From positions 1 to 26,881 of the forward strand of contig DIYD01000151.1 of the NCBI GenBank assembly GCA_002428905.1: DNA of 26,881 bases, given 5' to 3'. Positions 19,686 through 26,881 of this stretch are shown piece after piece. The DNA is from Bacteroidetes bacterium UBA6063 (GTDB lineage: Bacteria; Bacteroidota; Bacteroidia; NS11-12g; UBA9320). The number at the start of each line of letters is the position of its first letter. The first letter of the stretch is position 1. Position numbers and translations under genes: made by a program. The notes under the pieces are model-generated. The model searched no databases and was not told the origin of the DNA. It saw only the letters and a program-made list of their open reading frames with translations.

Positions 19686-20216
19686 ATGGAAACGATCAAA
19701 TTCCGGGATGAGGGAGAATATAATGAGTTGTCACATAAATCACGTAGTAATATTTATGTCAAAGGTAGGGTGTGGAAAAGTATTCAGGGCTATATGAATG
19801 CTAGAAGTGTTTCTCCGGAAGTTGACCAGAGAGTACTTTTTGAGGCCTTAAATGCTAAGTTTATGCAAAATCCAGAGCTACGCAAATTATTGTTGTCGAC
19901 TTTGGATGCTAAGATTGAGTATGTCAGTAATCATGATGAATCGTTAGGTCTGGTGAATGACAAAGGCCTTAACATCTTGGGAAGGATGTTGATGGTCTTA
20001 AGACATAGAATAAAGAAAAAGAATAATGATATTGATCTTGTATTGCCTCCCTGGGTAGCTTTTCCACAAGTTCCTCAGCAAGATATGTTTTGGAGAATGG
20101 GTATTGGAGAAGATTACATTTACAAATGGGCAGAATACATTTACAGCTCAGGGGTAATGCCCGCGTATTCTAATATTTTCCCCCCTCCCACAGAATGGAA
20201 TGACGCCTATGTTTAA
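19686..20216 (+). CDS. NADAR-domain protein, predicted immunity to the ADP-ribosyltransferase toxin
   Basis: A 176-residue cytosolic protein with no signal peptide. Residues ~4-109 follow the NADAR/YbiA family from end to end: I-K-F at the first strand, L-S-H-K-S-R-S-N-I-Y-V-K-G, W-K-S-I-Q-G-Y-M-N-A, then A-L-N-A-K-F-M-Q-N-P-E-L-R, L-L-L-S-T-L-D-A, S-N-H-D-E-S-L-G and N-I-L-G-R-M-L-M-V-L-R. E. coli YbiA has the equivalents R-A-K-F-E-Q-H-P-E-L-R, L-L-L-A-T and N-R-L-G-Y-L-L-M-E-L-R. NADAR proteins act on ADP-ribose-type N-glycosides, and those paired with DarT1 remove ADP-ribose from guanine. The helical insert between A39 and the V50 helix is shorter than in YbiA. Q34 sits where YbiA has Glu48, which may affect catalysis. 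Residues 110-176 form a Trp/Pro-rich tail (W-R-M-G-I-G-E-D-Y, P-P-P-T-E-W) that I cannot name. Its position 8 bp after the toxin is the standard immunity position. The gene looks more AT-rich than the Rhs core. Confidence 0.85.
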   Translation: METIKFRDEGEYNELSHKSRSNIYVKGRVWKSIQGYMNARSVSPEVDQRVLFEALNAKFMQNPELRKLLLSTLDAKIEYVSNHDESLGLVNDKGLNILGRMLMVLRHRIKKKNNDIDLVLPPWVAFPQVPQQDMFWRMGIGEDYIYKWAEYIYSSGVMPAYSNIFPPPTEWNDAYV

Positions 20217-22797
20217 GTTAACACAGTTATTTTTAAAGAGAGCAGTATTCCTGTTGGCGCTTGTTTCGTGTGCTACAGGTCTTACAGTTGCTCAAACCAA
20301 TCTCAATGGTGGCACATTATCTGGCAAACTAAGAAAGATGGATTCGCCTTACACGGTTATGGGTACTATTAACATCCCATTGGGCAAGACATTAACTATT
20401 GAGTCCGGGGTAGAAATCCTCTTTGATTCTAACAGTAACTTAATTGTCCATGGTAGCATTCAGGCCTTGGGCACGAATGACCAACCAATTCGTTTTACCG
20501 CCTCTGACACTTCAAAGGGCTGGAAGGGCATATTCATCCATAAAAATGAGGAGAAAGCAGATAGTAATCTCTTTGATCATTGTGAGTTTTCATATAATTA
20601 TCAAATAACCCCAGATGCTTTTAGTGATTACGGAGCTTTTCATTTGGACACGGTTAACAATATTCGATTCAGCCATTGTACCTTCAATAATAATACAGCC
20701 TTTAATGCTGCATGTTTTAGGGTAATCTATGGTAAGTTAAGGATTGACAATTGCTGGTTTTTAAACAATCAAGCTTTGGATACCAATGTTACTCACCCTA
20801 ATAATACAAATGGGCCAGGTGGATCTTGTCTATTTTCGGAATTTTGTGATTTAACCATATCCAATTCAAGGTTTGAGGGAAATCGATCCATTGCTCCCAA
20901 TTACTTAGATCAGGGAACAGAACAGCGGGCAGGGTTCATGGTTGCTTGTAATGGCAATCGAGTACGGGTGACAAATTGTAAATTCGAAGGTAATCATGCG
21001 GATGCAGGACGGCTTATTAGCTACACGGGTTATTATTGGAAGCGCGAGCAGAAATTAGATAGCTTTTGGTTTCTTAATAATAAGGTTATTGGGAATACTA
21101 TTAATGATAATTACGTCCTTTCGTTGGATTTCACCAGAGATGATCCAGTAAAGGCATTTGTTAGAAATACAGTTTTTGAAAGGAACAAGTGTCTTAACAG
21201 AGGGAAAGGCACCGTGATCTTCTGTTATAATCCCAACGGGGGTAAGAATGATATATTGATAGATAATTGTAAACTGATAGACAATGAAATGTCAGTCGGC
21301 GTTCGTTCCTATGAAAGCACTTGGTTGAACTTTGCGAACTCTTCTATTTCAGGACAAAAGGGCGATGCCTTTTTTACAGATCGAACAACAAAAACAACTA
21401 TTTCAAACTCTGTAATAAACAATAATTGGGGTGGTGTTTATGCATTCTTTAATAACAAACTGGACATCGTAAATTCAGTCATTGCATACAACGGCCGAAT
21501 CGATACTACTCAGCCTTATCCAGAAACGTATAAGAATACACATGCCTTTCATCGTTCATTCGGAATATTTGTAGCAGATCGGGGCCAGGTAGACCTGTTT
21601 AATAGTATAGTTACAGGAAACAAGAACCACCTTGGAGGCATGGCCAATATGATTGCCGTTAGTCGGTATGTTTTCCCTAACCGTGTATACAATTCCATAA
21701 TTGAAGGTGGTATAGATTCTACTTATAGACAACCTGTCTCACCGCCTTGGGTACAAGTAGATTCAGTACCGTTTTCTGTTGTGTCAAATTTTTATACCAA
21801 ACCTCCTGAATTTATCAACCCACCCAAAGGGGTAGGTGTTGATTTTAATGCGCTAGATTTGGATTTTAGAATAAAGGAATCTTGTGATACTTCTTTGGTC
21901 ATCAATAAAGGCTTAGACTTTTTTAATGAGTGGCCTAATGACGTGTGGCCAGACAATAAAGACAAAAACGGCAATCAACGAGTACAATGTGGCACAATTG
22001 ATATTGGCCCATATGAAGCCAAAGGTCAAAAAGGGTACACGTATTTGGAAAGGCCATGGCTAAATGGAAGGTTCTGCAAAGACAAAGTCTCAGCCTTCAA
22101 CCCACTAATCTGTGGTTACGATATTGACTATACCTGGCAATCATCAGACGATGGCAGTACTTGGTCAGATTTACCATCAACAGATTACGATGAAAACAAA
22201 CTGGTTAACCCCAAAGAGACCAATTATCGTGTTATTACCTACCAAAAGGAATGTAACGTGTTGGACACCTTTGGTCCGCGTTCGTTAGAAATTCTTGAAA
22301 TCCCTAATCCAAACTTAGGAATGGACACCACCATTTATGCCAACGATACGCTTTGGCTTGCACCAGGCAACTTCCCTAAATACGATTGGAGTTATACCAA
22401 CGATGATGACTCGGTATTAATGGTCGCAGGTTACCGCTATCGCACCGTTGGAAGTCGCTATTTCTGGGTAGACGTAACCGCAGATAATGGCTGCGTTGTT
22501 CGGGATTCCATTTTGATTACTTTCATAAGTTGGAACAGTTCCGTTAAAGACATTGCAACTCAAGGTATCATCATCTATCCGAACCCCGCTTCGAATAAAT
22601 TGTACATTGATTTACCCAACCATTGGCAGGATGAAATGACAGTTCGAGTAGTTGACAATCATGGGAAACTTACAAAGTATGTTCCTATTCGCCATGGTGA
22701 ATCAACAATTGACATTTCCCATTTATCTCCTGGCATCTACACCTTACAGTTAGAAATAAACGGAGAAGTGTTGAGTAAGAAGTTTATTAAAAATTAG
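20200..22797 (+). CDS. Secreted parallel beta-helix protein with T9SS sorting domain
   Basis: An 865-residue protein that overlaps the end of the NADAR gene by 17 bp in another frame, which suggests translational coupling. Starts at 20200 or 20209 both leave an intact signal peptide (hydrophobic AVFLLALVSCATGLTVAQ). Residues ~35-560 form a right-handed parallel beta-helix: an opening L-T-I-E-S-G-V-E-I-L-F strand series, then repeats such as I-S-N-S-R-F-E-G-N, V-T-N-C-K-F-E-G-N-H and I-R-F-S-H-C-T-F-N-N-N. A C-G-T-I-D-I-G-P-Y-E motif near 597 closes it, as is common in such proteins. Residues ~615-780 are Ig-like. Residues ~785-865 are a type A T9SS sorting domain (Y-P-N-P-A at 793, D-I-S-H-L-S-P-G-I-Y-T-L, ending K-K-F-I-K-N). 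The protein should therefore be exported by Sec, then T9SS, to the cell surface or medium. Beta-helices of this kind often bind or cleave polysaccharides, but no catalytic motif is evident. A surface adhesin is a reasonable alternative. Confidence 0.85.
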   Translation: MTPMFKLTQLFLKRAVFLLALVSCATGLTVAQTNLNGGTLSGKLRKMDSPYTVMGTINIPLGKTLTIESGVEILFDSNSNLIVHGSIQALGTNDQPIRFTASDTSKGWKGIFIHKNEEKADSNLFDHCEFSYNYQITPDAFSDYGAFHLDTVNNIRFSHCTFNNNTAFNAACFRVIYGKLRIDNCWFLNNQALDTNVTHPNNTNGPGGSCLFSEFCDLTISNSRFEGNRSIAPNYLDQGTEQRAGFMVACNGNRVRVTNCKFEGNHADAGRLISYTGYYWKREQKLDSFWFLNNKVIGNTINDNYVLSLDFTRDDPVKAFVRNTVFERNKCLNRGKGTVIFCYNPNGGKNDILIDNCKLIDNEMSVGVRSYESTWLNFANSSISGQKGDAFFTDRTTKTTISNSVINNNWGGVYAFFNNKLDIVNSVIAYNGRIDTTQPYPETYKNTHAFHRSFGIFVADRGQVDLFNSIVTGNKNHLGGMANMIAVSRYVFPNRVYNSIIEGGIDSTYRQPVSPPWVQVDSVPFSVVSNFYTKPPEFINPPKGVGVDFNALDLDFRIKESCDTSLVINKGLDFFNEWPNDVWPDNKDKNGNQRVQCGTIDIGPYEAKGQKGYTYLERPWLNGRFCKDKVSAFNPLICGYDIDYTWQSSDDGSTWSDLPSTDYDENKLVNPKETNYRVITYQKECNVLDTFGPRSLEILEIPNPNLGMDTTIYANDTLWLAPGNFPKYDWSYTNDDDSVLMVAGYRYRTVGSRYFWVDVTADNGCVVRDSILITFISWNSSVKDIATQGIIIYPNPASNKLYIDLPNHWQDEMTVRVVDNHGKLTKYVPIRHGESTIDISHLSPGIYTLQLEINGEVLSKKFIKN

Positions 22798-22805
22798 ATA
22801 GCGTC

Positions 22806-22836
22806 TTTTACAAGTTTGTAGCTATAGCCTGTAAAA
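22806..22836. terminator. Possible terminator hairpin between convergent genes
   Basis: An inverted repeat, TTTTACA (22806-22812) and TGTAAAA (22830-22836), lies in the 47-bp gap between the convergent beta-helix and PIN genes. The 17-base loop contains the small self-complementary GCTATAGC. The stem is AT-rich and weak, but the position between two convergent stop codons fits a shared bidirectional terminator. Confidence 0.3.
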
Positions 22837-22844
22837 TTGTTCTT

Positions 22845-25800
22845 CTATGAATTGTACTTCTTGTAAACAGGAATTAGAAAATCACGTTTGCCATGTTCCA
22901 ACATATCATTGCAAAATTGGTTGGCTTCGGTTTTAAGACCGGTTAGATAAAGGTACTCAACGCAGACACTTAAATCATTAAGTCCCACCTCTTTTTCTAT
23001 GTAGAATGCTTTACTTAAATCAAATTCATTGAGTATGGAAATTACCTTTTCAGCTATTGTAACGTCCTTCGAGACGTTTTGGCAGGAAATGGACAAATAT
23101 TTAATAAACTCATTAAAATCAAAGTCACGGCTAACTTCTTTCGCTGTACTAAACAGGATTCTCGCACTCAAATCCCCAAATGTCTTATCAAATTTTGCTA
23201 ACCTCCAGCACGTAAATAATACATCTGATTTATCCTCTTCCGTTAAAGTATCAAGCCTATTAATAACAGCTTCGAATACTTTAGCAATACTGGACAATAT
23301 TCTGGCTTTGATTTTGCCAGGAACTCCATCAGAATATGGATAATTGTGGTTGTCTGCCAAGGTCGATAATAGCTCTGTAAAATCTTTGACCTTGGCTGTT
23401 TCGATAAACCGAAATACAATATGATTACTCTTCATTGGCTCATGTGCGTAAATTATATAGTGTGCCAAATGAAGGGCCACTAAATTATCACCATGATTCC
23501 TTGCTTCTACTTGGTTGTTAATCGACCATTCTAAAAAGGGCATAATAAGCTTCGATATCTCGGCCTTGTTGATGGAATTCGCAGAAAACAACCCATTTAT
23601 AAATGGAATTTTTTGGTCATTTGCCAATCTAGCATTCGTGTCTAACCGGTCTAGCATCCAGTTGTAATCCAAGTAGAAAAGTTGAGAGATATAATACCCT
23701 TCAAACGTCAAAGCGTTTATATCCAATGCGTTGCGATACTTGTTATAAATACTGCGCAACTCTGGATTCCATATTCTGTTCTCATTTGGGCTTAGCCTTG
23801 CAATTCGTAAAGACAAGAGTATTGATGCATCAAGTAGTTTTCCTGAAGAACTATTTAATGCCAAGGTTAAATAACCCCAGCTTTCTTGCTCTATTTCATA
23901 TATGGGTTCAACAAATTTGCTTAAATCACTCAATAGTTGTTGAGCTGCAAGGTTCAATTCTGGAGCAAATGCTGTCTTGTCATTTCTACATCCCAATGAA
24001 ATTAGGTCGCATATTTCCTGAATCACAGCACCTGGTGTATCCCTATATTCATTACTGGTATCATCATATTCATAGGATTTGAAATAGCGAGTAGTTGTGT
24101 AAGAAGAACAGAAATTAATCGCTTTACGCCAATCCACATCTTGTTTTTGTTTCCAGTTATCCTCCAAACCTCTGAGTATCGCAACCGCATACATGTACTT
24201 TACGTTGGTAAATTCATTAATATTATCTAATACCAAATCTGGATCAGAAACTGTTATTGATTTAACCATGTCAAACAGCCCACTTTCATTAGGACCATCC
24301 CAGCTACCATCAGATCTAAAGTTATTAAGATACATTACTATCTCAACTGGTTGTTTTTCTTTAAGTTCTTCCAAACTTAGCGGTGGTATTGCTCCAGGCA
24401 TTATACGAACACCTCCTGACCTATTGGGTAGCCCTTCAAACTCCTTTCCTAACTCTTTGGAAACATCTTGATAAGCTCTCTTAAACCCTGATGTGCCTTT
24501 CAGTGCTGATAACCAAAAAAACTTCCATTCGGCATAATCATATAAACTCCAGACTAATTCATCGTTCTCTAAAATGCTTTTTATGTCCTGTTTTTGCCCC
24601 GATGTAAACCTGGAACCAACTTTGTTCAATATAGACCAGGTTTCCTCCTTCATCCGCTGATCCTGAAAAAGATCTGATGAATTGTTTACTAAAAGATAGG
24701 TTAACAGTTCCTCCAGAACACCGCCAAACTGTTCTGAAATTGTGTTGAGTACTAGTCGTCTGAACAGAAAGGCATTATACTTTCCAGAAAAGTACAGGTC
24801 TTGAATTAATGTCCTATGGTCTTTTGAATGATCTTTGCTATACAAGGCCAAGAGAATATTTCGCAGCACCCAGGCAAACTGTCCCTCATTTACTTCATGC
24901 TCTCCCAGTTCCTCAATCCTCATAATAAAGTTTAGATCCGGCTCCAGAAGTATTTCAAGATAAAAGCGTGTCCTACCAGAATTGGATAGCTCCAATTGAA
25001 AGTCTCTTTTTATAGCTCGTTGAACACCACTGGTTATTGACATTGTCTTCCACCGTTCATCACTTTTACGCTCAAACTCATAGGTCCGGAACGTAGTCTT
25101 ATATTTTGTGATCGTTTCGAGTTTATCACCATTCAGTTTAAACTCTATACCAATTTTTTCTCCATTGTCCAGTTCAAATTCTTGGCTTAGCGACCTTTCC
25201 AAAGGCCAATTCAATACCTCTTGAGTCTCATTGGCTGTTATTCGTGCTAGTTGTAGCAAAAGTGCTGAGTCCAACTTTGACAGTATTTCGTGCGTAAATG
25301 CTGAACCAAATTCATTAATCGAGAGACCAGCTGTGTCGCTACTTCGGACTTGTTGAACATCTTTACGTATTAAAATTTGAAATAATTTGACACCCAAAGA
25401 TTCATGATCTTTATCCTGGGATAAAAGCAATCGTTTTAATATTCCGGTGACTATCTGGTACTGGATATTACCATGGGCATGGTCTATACTCAATATTTTA
25501 GGGATTGTTATGGTCACCAGATTCTTGTTAATTAGCTCTAATGGAATCTTACCAAATAGGTGGATTATTCGATAGATAAAATGCAGGTTTAGATTACAAT
25601 CTGCAACTACCTGTTGTATTAAATTAATTAACTCCCCTCCGATAGTTTTTTCTACACCGCTGCTCAACAATGAGTCTGTATACCCGAACCATGTAGGAGT
25701 TTGTAAGTCGGGGTCGATGTTTATATTAAAAAAACTGTTGTCCTTAAGTAGTTGATACCAAACTGGACTCTTTACATGCCTGAAGAAATAGTCTTCATAT

Positions 25801-26621
25801 GACTTTTTAGAGCTTATAAGTCTTAGCACTGTTTCCTTTTGGTTATAAGTAGGTCTTGTAGCACTATCAAGAATCGACTCCAGAGTCCGCGTGTCCTGAA
25901 TAAATGAATCTTCGCCATCATCCTTTAGGTTAATTTTATACGGCACCTGGTGTGCGGCACCAAACTCCTTAACATCCTCTATGCGCAGACCAATTTCCTC
26001 TCGAAGTTTATGGTACACCCCTTGTATATCAATGTTATACTTTATAGTTCTCTGATCAAAACCATCTTTCAAATCTGGGTGTACCTGTAATTTTTCTGCA
26101 CCCATATTCCCGGCACTAAAGTCAGTATGGTTATGTGAAATAAAGAACACATCGGTTAAAGGCCTTTTATCAAGAAATTCATAGAGCGATGCTATTATAA
26201 ACGAATCTCCTATACCATTATATTTACCAAAAGGCTTTTTACCCTCTTCCACCCAACTAAAAGCAAGCTGTTTGGCTTCATTGGTGGTTGGAACATCCGT
26301 CGAATATTTTTCAAAAATTTCTCGGATCAAATCAACTCTTGATTGAAAGTCTACTCTAAAATCATCTATATTTTTACGTTTAAAGCTATCTGGTAGTCCA
26401 AGATGGGAACCAAATTTTATTAACCTGTCACAGAATTTCAGATATTCTGCTTCCACTTCATCTATTTTCGACTGGTTAAACTCCTTTTTAACTTGTTCCG
26501 GCACAAGCATCGTCACCTTTCTTTGTTTAGATGCCAGATAGAAAAAAGTTAGAATATTGGGGTCATATTCAACCTTTAGCATATCGAGCCAAATGCATGT
26601 ATCTAAAACAAGGTGTTTCAT
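22845..26621 (-). CDS. Large protein with N-terminal PIN-like nuclease domain
   Basis: A 1,258-residue protein, with no signal peptide, starting with M-K-H-L-V-L-D-T-C. Residues 1-~195 have the PIN order of acidic metal-binding residues: D7 (V-L-D-T-C-I-W), E47 (P-E-Q-V-K-K-E-F), D139 (G-I-G-D-S-F-I-I-A-S-L) and D167 (S-H-N-H-T-D-F), followed by V-H-P-D-L-K. The late S-H-N-x-x-D-F plus H-P-D-L resembles the DUF4935-type PIN-like domains. PIN domains are usually metal-dependent RNases. The remaining ~1,000 residues are largely helical, Leu- and charge-rich, with no Walker, helicase or recognisable DNA-binding motif; a repeat-helix scaffold is possible. A middle stretch (about 490-600) is more beta-like (I-G-I-E-F-K-L-N-G). 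No antitoxin gene is adjacent within the window. A stand-alone defence effector or RNA-processing factor are both possible, and I cannot choose from sequence alone. Confidence 0.75.
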   Translation of the reverse strand: MKHLVLDTCIWLDMLKVEYDPNILTFFYLASKQRKVTMLVPEQVKKEFNQSKIDEVEAEYLKFCDRLIKFGSHLGLPDSFKRKNIDDFRVDFQSRVDLIREIFEKYSTDVPTTNEAKQLAFSWVEEGKKPFGKYNGIGDSFIIASLYEFLDKRPLTDVFFISHNHTDFSAGNMGAEKLQVHPDLKDGFDQRTIKYNIDIQGVYHKLREEIGLRIEDVKEFGAAHQVPYKINLKDDGEDSFIQDTRTLESILDSATRPTYNQKETVLRLISSKKSYEDYFFRHVKSPVWYQLLKDNSFFNINIDPDLQTPTWFGYTDSLLSSGVEKTIGGELINLIQQVVADCNLNLHFIYRIIHLFGKIPLELINKNLVTITIPKILSIDHAHGNIQYQIVTGILKRLLLSQDKDHESLGVKLFQILIRKDVQQVRSSDTAGLSINEFGSAFTHEILSKLDSALLLQLARITANETQEVLNWPLERSLSQEFELDNGEKIGIEFKLNGDKLETITKYKTTFRTYEFERKSDERWKTMSITSGVQRAIKRDFQLELSNSGRTRFYLEILLEPDLNFIMRIEELGEHEVNEGQFAWVLRNILLALYSKDHSKDHRTLIQDLYFSGKYNAFLFRRLVLNTISEQFGGVLEELLTYLLVNNSSDLFQDQRMKEETWSILNKVGSRFTSGQKQDIKSILENDELVWSLYDYAEWKFFWLSALKGTSGFKRAYQDVSKELGKEFEGLPNRSGGVRIMPGAIPPLSLEELKEKQPVEIVMYLNNFRSDGSWDGPNESGLFDMVKSITVSDPDLVLDNINEFTNVKYMYAVAILRGLEDNWKQKQDVDWRKAINFCSSYTTTRYFKSYEYDDTSNEYRDTPGAVIQEICDLISLGCRNDKTAFAPELNLAAQQLLSDLSKFVEPIYEIEQESWGYLTLALNSSSGKLLDASILLSLRIARLSPNENRIWNPELRSIYNKYRNALDINALTFEGYYISQLFYLDYNWMLDRLDTNARLANDQKIPFINGLFSANSINKAEISKLIMPFLEWSINNQVEARNHGDNLVALHLAHYIIYAHEPMKSNHIVFRFIETAKVKDFTELLSTLADNHNYPYSDGVPGKIKARILSSIAKVFEAVINRLDTLTEEDKSDVLFTCWRLAKFDKTFGDLSARILFSTAKEVSRDFDFNEFIKYLSISCQNVSKDVTIAEKVISILNEFDLSKAFYIEKEVGLNDLSVCVEYLYLTGLKTEANQFCNDMLEHGKRDFLIPVYKKYNS

Positions 26622-26741
26622 GGTGTGTAAAGATAAATGTCTGATTGTGGCTTATGGTTAATTTGACAACAATGTGGGTAATTATACCATCAATGTTAAA
26701 ACCTTGGATTGTGGTATGGATTCCTCGCAAAACAAAATTAG

Positions 26742-26759
26742 ATGGGTTAATTAACCCAT
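26742..26759. promoter_or_regulatory. 18-bp perfect palindrome upstream of the PIN gene
   Basis: ATGGGTTAATTAACCCAT is a perfect 18-bp palindrome with no loop, about 120 bp upstream of the PIN-gene start on the minus strand. Such symmetry fits the binding site of a homodimeric regulator. It has no T tract on either side, so a terminator is less likely. A second, shorter palindrome, TGGTGCACCA, lies at 26810-26819. The whole 26622-26881 stretch contains no convincing gene. Confidence 0.4.
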
Positions 26760-26881
26760 GTAAAGCATTATTTTTAGATATAACCAATCTAGCAACACTG
26801 TTTGCCCCCTGGTGCACCACACATGTAGACGGTAGTAGTGCTTTAGAGATTCAGTCATCGAACAAATTAATATATCTCCTT

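Noticed and set aside
19686..20216. Housekeeping YbiA (riboflavin-intermediate N-glycosidase)
   Set aside because: The NADAR fold is shared, but the gene sits 8 bp after an ADP-ribosyltransferase toxin, lacks the Ser-Glu-His motif of YbiA and has an extra C-terminal tail, so an immunity role fits better.
26569..26820. 83-residue minus-strand open frame
   Set aside because: It overlaps the start of the PIN gene in another frame, spans the palindrome, and shows no domain or start-site support.

Overview
The window comes from a member of the Bacteroidota. The signs are a classic type IX secretion (T9SS) C-terminal sorting domain, the Bacteroidota style of split Rhs/SpvB-like proteins, AT-rich start regions without strong Shine-Dalgarno sites, and moderate GC content. 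I cannot assign a genus. No rRNA, tRNA, CRISPR array or transposase was seen.

Layout: (1) 2-400, the 3' end of a gene cut by the left edge, encoding a membrane-anchored C-terminus. (2) 401-930, a gap with a terminator-like hairpin near its start and no recognisable gene. (3) 931-22797, a co-directional block of six tightly spaced or overlapping genes. These are a secreted Fn3/TANFOR-like protein; a 2,224-residue secreted protein with an SpvB/TcB-like N-terminus and a YD-repeat C-terminus; a 225-residue secreted protein of unknown function; a 3,403-residue secreted Rhs/YD-repeat polymorphic toxin; a 176-residue NADAR-domain protein; and an 865-residue secreted beta-helix protein with a T9SS sorting domain. 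(4) 22845-26621 on the minus strand, a convergent gene for a 1,258-residue protein with an N-terminal PIN-like nuclease domain. (5) 26622-26881, non-coding sequence with an 18-bp perfect palindrome.

The main result is at the toxin tip. After the Rhs core (ending near residue 3074), the last ~120 residues of the giant protein look like a cholera-toxin-A-like ADP-ribosyltransferase. They carry an FR motif (R3287), an STS motif (3334-3336) and a Q-Q-E motif (3383-3385) set in a Q-E-V-S context like that of cholera toxin A. The gene 8 bp downstream encodes a NADAR domain, the family that includes the guanine ADP-ribosyl hydrolases paired with DarT1. An R-S-E ADP-ribosyltransferase with Q-x-E instead of E-x-E, next to a NADAR protein, suggests a toxin that ADP-ribosylates guanine in DNA or RNA, with an immunity protein that reverses or binds the modification. 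The NADAR protein has Gln34 where the family usually has Glu, so the mechanism of protection is open.

I infer that the long genes form the delivery apparatus. The SpvB-like and Rhs-like proteins would be the two halves of a Tc-toxin-like cocoon, the smaller secreted proteins would be accessory, and the NADAR protein would protect the producer's cytosol. The beta-helix protein overlaps the immunity gene and may be a surface adhesin made with it. The PIN protein is on the other strand and is probably a separate system.
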